A stretch of DNA of 49,575 bases, taken from DATKHF01 sp035510355. GTDB taxonomy: Bacteria > Patescibacteriota > Saccharimonadia > Saccharimonadales > UBA4665. A program made the position numbers and the translations under genes. The stretch lies in NCBI GenBank assembly GCA_035510355.1, contig DATKHF010000016.1, forward strand, positions 1 to 49,575, in the 5' to 3' direction. Below are positions 46,576-49,575 of this stretch, piece after piece. The notes below the pieces were generated by a model. The model had not been told where the DNA came from. It did no database searches and saw nothing but the letters and a program-made list of their open reading frames with translations. Within the stretch, counting starts at the first letter, position 1, and each line of letters starts with the position of its first letter.

Positions 46576-47268
46576 ATGGCAACAATAAAGATTCTGTCTC
46601 CTCATATTGATGATGCCGTTTTTAGCTGTTGGCACTTGATTAATCAGCCTAACACTGAAGTGATTACTGTATTTGCTGGTGTCCCATCCGAAACGATCTC
46701 CACTGTGTGGGATAGGTTATGCGGCGAATCCAATAGCTCTACGATGATGCGCAAACGACTCCAAGAAAACAAGCTTGCACTGAGTGGTACGGTTGCTACC
46801 TATCGCAATCTTACTTACTTAGATCAACAATACCAACCTCCAAAATACGATATAGCAGAAATTGCTAATACCATACTTGCGCAGGTCGACTCCGAAGCGC
46901 AGTTTTATGTTCCACTTGCAGGAGCTAAGTTATGGCGTCATCCCGATCATGTTACGGTACGTAGCGTCGGAAAATTTCTCTTAAGCCGAGGACGAAAAGT
47001 TTCGTTCTATGCAGACATACCCTACATGCAGATGCCTTCGAACCCTAGTCGTAACTATAAAAACAGGGTACACAAACGGGCTATTGATCTAATAGGTACT
47101 GCCTTATCGATTGAGATATATGAGCTTAGCCATCAACAACAGATACAGAAGCTTAAGGCTATGCTGCAATATGAAAGCCAATATAAAATTACTAACCTGG
47201 CCTCTATGGGCACACTTAAACGAAGAGCTAATGTACAACGTGAACTCGTATTTCACACCGTTACGTAA
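46576..47268 (+). CDS. PIG-L-family N-acetylglucosaminyl deacetylase-like
   Basis: 230 aa from ATG 46576, chosen for TACCAT 6 nt before it and because the first strand begins there. The metal motif Ser-Pro-His-Ile-Asp-Asp-Ala-Val-Phe replaces the usual (A/P)HPDDE. A later His-Pro-Asp-His supplies the third metal ligand. PIG-L/LmbE enzymes remove acetyl groups from N-acetylglucosamine on lipids, inositols or thiols. The replacement of Pro by Ile and Glu by Ala is a mild divergence. The glycosyltransferase gene that follows tail-to-tail could act in the same pathway. Confidence 0.8.
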   Translation: MATIKILSPHIDDAVFSCWHLINQPNTEVITVFAGVPSETISTVWDRLCGESNSSTMMRKRLQENKLALSGTVATYRNLTYLDQQYQPPKYDIAEIANTILAQVDSEAQFYVPLAGAKLWRHPDHVTVRSVGKFLLSRGRKVSFYADIPYMQMPSNPSRNYKNRVHKRAIDLIGTALSIEIYELSHQQQIQKLKAMLQYESQYKITNLASMGTLKRRANVQRELVFHTVT

Positions 47269-47304
47269 ATTTTATTGTAAAGATTTAAGAGCTCATTCTG
47301 TTAG

Positions 47305-48204
47305 CTAACTTAAAGACCTCAGCGTATCTTTGATTACAGAGGCTATATCATTAAGATTGTCGTACATGAAACTCCGAAGTGGTGCTACACTCATAGAAAT
47401 AGCCAGTAGTGACACAAAAACTAAAGAGAGACTAACTCTCAGCTCAGTTGAAATCTTGAGTGAACTATCCTTACGAAAAGCGGGAGCTGAGCCTATTATT
47501 GTCCGCTGAAAGATTCTATCAATATAATATGCGCCCAGGTAATAAAAAAGGAAACTAACAAATATGTTATATATTAAGCCATTCGTTAAGCGCCTACCAG
47601 AAGTGTAGGTAGTGTTTGCGTTATCAAATCGTACTTTTCCTTGCTTACGTAACTTATGCAGTAAATCTAATTCATCACCACCTTGTGTAATTCTTGGGTC
47701 GTAGCCCGGCCATGCTGATTTTATGAAAGCGATGTTTGTAGCAGTGATATAAAATGGATGGCCTGTAATACGGGAGTAGGTATAGTTTCCGGTGAAAAGA
47801 AAGTGAGTGTACAATTTTCCCCACCAGGGGCCATCAATGTATCTGCACGGGCCACCAATTGCAACAAGTTGTTTATCGTTCTGGAAGCTAGCGTCAATGG
47901 TGCTCAGCCAATTCGGTGAGAAAGTTGTATCTGCGTCTGTTGATATGACTATTTCCCCTATTGCGGCTTGTGTTCCCGCTTGACGTGCAGAGCAAATACC
48001 AGCTTGTCGTTCAGCGACGACTTTTGCACCATACTGCTTGGCAATATTTACCGTTTCATCAGTACAGTTGTTATCAACAACAATGATTTCGTATTTTTGT
48101 AATGTATCCTGAACTTTCAAAGAACGGAGCGTGTCAGCAATAAAGTTAGCTTCGTTATAACACGGGATAACAATGCTAAAACGGTACTTCTTGAGCTTGT
48201 TCAT
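47305..48204 (-). CDS. Family 2 glycosyltransferase
   Basis: 299 aa from ATG 48204, which has TACAAT 7 nt upstream; a longer frame to 48267 is less likely. The GT-A fold starts Phe-Ser-Ile-Val-Ile-Pro-Cys-Tyr-Asn-Glu-Ala-Asn-Phe, with Ile-Ile-Val-Val-Asp-Asn-Asn-Cys and the metal motif Ser-Thr-Asp-Ala-Asp. Gly-Gly-Asp-Glu-Leu-Asp-Leu near residue 200 supplies the base. One or two C-terminal hydrophobic helices (about 220-285) anchor it. It transfers a sugar to a polyprenyl lipid or another acceptor; the substrate is unknown. Confidence 0.85.
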   Translation of the reverse strand: MNKLKKYRFSIVIPCYNEANFIADTLRSLKVQDTLQKYEIIVVDNNCTDETVNIAKQYGAKVVAERQAGICSARQAGTQAAIGEIVISTDADTTFSPNWLSTIDASFQNDKQLVAIGGPCRYIDGPWWGKLYTHFLFTGNYTYSRITGHPFYITATNIAFIKSAWPGYDPRITQGGDELDLLHKLRKQGKVRFDNANTTYTSGRRLTNGLIYNIFVSFLFYYLGAYYIDRIFQRTIIGSAPAFRKDSSLKISTELRVSLSLVFVSLLAISMSVAPLRSFMYDNLNDIASVIKDTLRSLS

Positions 48205-48320
48205 TATTCTTATTGTATATGAAAGAAGCACATAAACCACGTCCTCCGCTGGCTGTTGGTTTAGCAAAGAGCTAGTTTATGATTCGCTGCAACTTCATGA
48301 GTTAAACTTTTACGAATACT

Positions 48321-48367
48321 GGTGAATATAGTCAGCACGGTGGCCCACCAAAACATAAGCATTCTGA
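48321..48367 (+). repeat. Right array repeat 15
   Basis: GAATATAGTCAGCACGG, core TGGCCCACCA (CCA at 48348-48350), right arm AAACATAAGCATTCTG, the inverted-type arm. Confidence 0.7.
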
Positions 48368-48466
48368 CTCTGTTGGTCTAACGTGTCGAACTATAACCAC
48401 TAACTCTCTAGTTCCCCTTGCAAATTAGTAGTATTAAGTAGAAGATGCATATATGGAGGAGCATGT

Positions 48467-49228
48467 ATGCTTGAGTTAATCGTAACTTTCGTAATTCTTA
48501 TACTAATTTTAGGTAGCAGTATGAGGATAGTTAAACAATATCAATTAGGTGTAGTGCTTCGGCTCGGTAAGCTCCGCACGAATTTAAAGCAACCGGGGCT
48601 ATGTTTTATACTTCCTGCCATAGATAGATTACAAACGATTGATATGCGCACCGTTACGCTCCCTGTTGACTCTCAGAAAGTAATTACCAAAGATAATGTG
48701 TCAATTGATGTAGCAGCCGTTGCCTATTATCAAGTATCTGATGCCATAAAGTCTGTGGTAGCAATTGAAGATGTTCAATCGGCAATTTACCAAATCGCCC
48801 AGACAACTGTGAGAAATATTGTTGGTCAAAATCTACTTGATGATGTTCTTAGTCAAACCGTTAAAATTAATGAAGCCGTTAAAGCTATCTTGGACAAAAC
48901 TACTGAAAAGTGGGGTGTGTACGTAAGTATGGTGGAGCTTAAAGATATCAAACTACCCATTACGATGCAAAGTGCAATGTCAGCAGCAGCCCAAGCTGAG
49001 CGTGAAAAGAGGGCAAAAATAATTGCCGCTGAGGGTGAACAACTTAGTGCGGCCGCATTAGCGAAAGCAGCAGATGTAATATCAAAACATCCTATAGCCT
49101 TGCAGCTGAGAAATCTACAGGTTTTATCTGAAATTGCTTCAGATAAAAATAGTACGATTGTTTTTCCAGCTCAGTTTATGGACACAGTTAAAAGTGTTAA
49201 GCAGTTCATCGATAACGAAGCATTGTAG
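48467..49228 (+). CDS. SPFH/stomatin-like (slipin) protein
   Basis: 253 aa. One N-terminal helix (residues 2-18) leads into the SPFH domain: Gln-Tyr-Gln-Leu-Gly-Val-Val-Leu-Arg-Leu-Gly-Lys, Gly-Leu-Cys-Phe-Ile-Leu-Pro-Ala-Ile-Asp and Ile-Asp-Met-Arg-Thr. The Thr-Lys-Asp-Asn-Val-Ser-Ile-Asp-Val segment and the Ala-rich coiled coil near 195-215 are slipin features. Slipins organise membrane patches and modulate proteases or channels. GGAGGAG lies just upstream. No NfeD partner is seen. Its TAG is the start of repeat 16. Confidence 0.88.
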   Translation: MLELIVTFVILILILGSSMRIVKQYQLGVVLRLGKLRTNLKQPGLCFILPAIDRLQTIDMRTVTLPVDSQKVITKDNVSIDVAAVAYYQVSDAIKSVVAIEDVQSAIYQIAQTTVRNIVGQNLLDDVLSQTVKINEAVKAILDKTTEKWGVYVSMVELKDIKLPITMQSAMSAAAQAEREKRAKIIAAEGEQLSAAALAKAADVISKHPIALQLRNLQVLSEIASDKNSTIVFPAQFMDTVKSVKQFIDNEAL

Positions 49229-49258
49229 CAGATACAACCATAACGGTGGTCACTTACT
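49227..49258 (+). repeat. Right array repeat 16 (core incomplete)
   Basis: Left arm GCAGATACAACCATAACGG, then TGGTCAC without the CCTCCA. It directly follows the slipin stop. It is a partial or decayed copy near the window edge. Confidence 0.5.
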
Positions 49259-49554
49259 TAATTACTCTTGTGTGCTTCGTTATTGCTAACAACGTCTAAT
49301 TCTTGCAGAACAAGCCCGTTATGGACAACCGTCAAGCCTGTTTCTCCTTCTAATATTTCTGCATAATGCAGAAATCTCAACACTGATCCGTTAGTAAGGT
49401 CCAGCTTTGGAATGACATCCTTTGGAGCTGGAGCAAATATAAATCGGCCGTGATTAGTCGTCGCCATTTGCATTGCCAACTCAGCAACAAGCTCATACTG
49501 AACAGACTGTGGCCTTCTGGAACGTCTTGGTTCTGGGGTTATCCTCTCACTCAT
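49258..49554 (-). CDS. Hypothetical protein (98 aa), near window end
   Basis: 98 aa from ATG 49554, which has TATAAT 6 nt upstream; an in-frame ATG at 49569 adds five residues. Basic Arg/Pro-rich N-terminus, then a folded part with Leu-Val-Ala-Glu-Leu-Ala-Met-Gln-Met, Val-Ile-Pro-Lys-Leu-Asp-Leu-Thr and Leu-Thr-Val-Val-His-Asn-Gly-Leu-Val-Leu-Gln. No family recognised. Its 3' end meets repeat 16. Confidence 0.55.
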   Translation of the reverse strand: MSERITPEPRRSRRPQSVQYELVAELAMQMATTNHGRFIFAPAPKDVIPKLDLTNGSVLRFLHYAEILEGETGLTVVHNGLVLQELDVVSNNEAHKSN

Positions 49555-49575
49555 ATACATATTATACAATATTAC

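Noticed and set aside
33986..49258. Classical integron attC sites as the repeat
   Set aside because: attC requires paired R''/R' (RYYYAAC ... GTTRRRY) and L boxes over about 55 bp or more. The repeat is about 45 bp, its GTTATGC arm misses the consensus, and the conserved centre (GGNCCTCCA) is tRNA-like. No IntI-type gene is present in the window. Resemblance to integrons is structural only.
33986..49258. CRISPR array
   Set aside because: Repeats are about 1 kb apart with genes between them, vary in sequence and lack spacers of uniform size.

Overview
The window looks like a chromosome segment of a Patescibacteria/CPR bacterium, most likely Saccharibacteria (TM7). The pointers are compact core operons, a secreted protein with an Asn-Gln-Lys-Gly-Phe-Gly type N-terminal anchor, an unusual fused dTMP kinase-ThyX protein, divergent zinc-less RecR and DnaX, and many genes whose -10 box sits only 6-9 nt before the ATG (leaderless mRNAs). 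The standard code is used: TGA ends several genes in tight ATGA overlaps. The taxonomic call is inference and was not tested by a search.

Layout. (1) 1-2.7 kb: a cut-off GH5 glycosidase, a relic of an IS1595-type transposase and a ricin-lectin/CHAP cell-wall hydrolase. (2) 2.7-7.5 kb: an accessory array on the 3' side of a minus-strand tRNA-Gln. It holds an orphan Phd antitoxin, a YggT-like protein, a Fic protein lacking its catalytic His, a nonsense-interrupted beta-helix protein and a VapBC pair, separated by short degenerate copies of a tRNA 3' end. (3) 7.7-33.8 kb: core genome. It carries a minus-strand replication/repair run (dnaX, dnaB, a membrane protein, ybaB, recR, nrnA-like, cupin, hydrolase, cysS), a UbiB-like kinase, rplJL with an L10 leader and attenuator, two small genes with structured leaders, the dcd / tmk-thyX thymidylate operon, an MprF-like protein, the secE-nusG-rplK-rplA operon with extra small ORFs, a histidine kinase, a metallopeptidase and a P-loop kinase. 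(4) 33.9-49.6 kb: tRNA-Trp followed by a long accessory array in which 16 copies of a roughly 45-bp repeat separate single genes or gene pairs on either strand.

The most notable system is the pair of tRNA-anchored arrays. Both lie immediately 3' of a tRNA gene, and all repeats in each array point the same way as that tRNA. Each repeat contains a sequence resembling a tRNA acceptor 3' strand ending in CCA. Two copies keep exact tRNA geometry from the T-loop to CCA. The units between repeats are small (about 0.3-2.7 kb), carry their own promoters and include toxin-antitoxin modules, Nudix enzymes, a nucleoside deoxyribosyltransferase-like protein, a MOSC protein, a cytochrome b, sugar enzymes and many orphans. 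This resembles an integron cassette array in organisation, but the repeat looks tRNA-derived rather than like attC. No recombinase gene lies in the window, so the mechanism is inference.

Other points of interest are a candidate four-segment attenuator at 22.6-22.8 kb, a second structured leader at 22.2-22.3 kb, a ThyX tandem duplication that appears to split the active-site motifs between two halves, and two cofactor-dependent redox proteins (a heme b protein and a MOSC/Moco protein) inside single cassettes.
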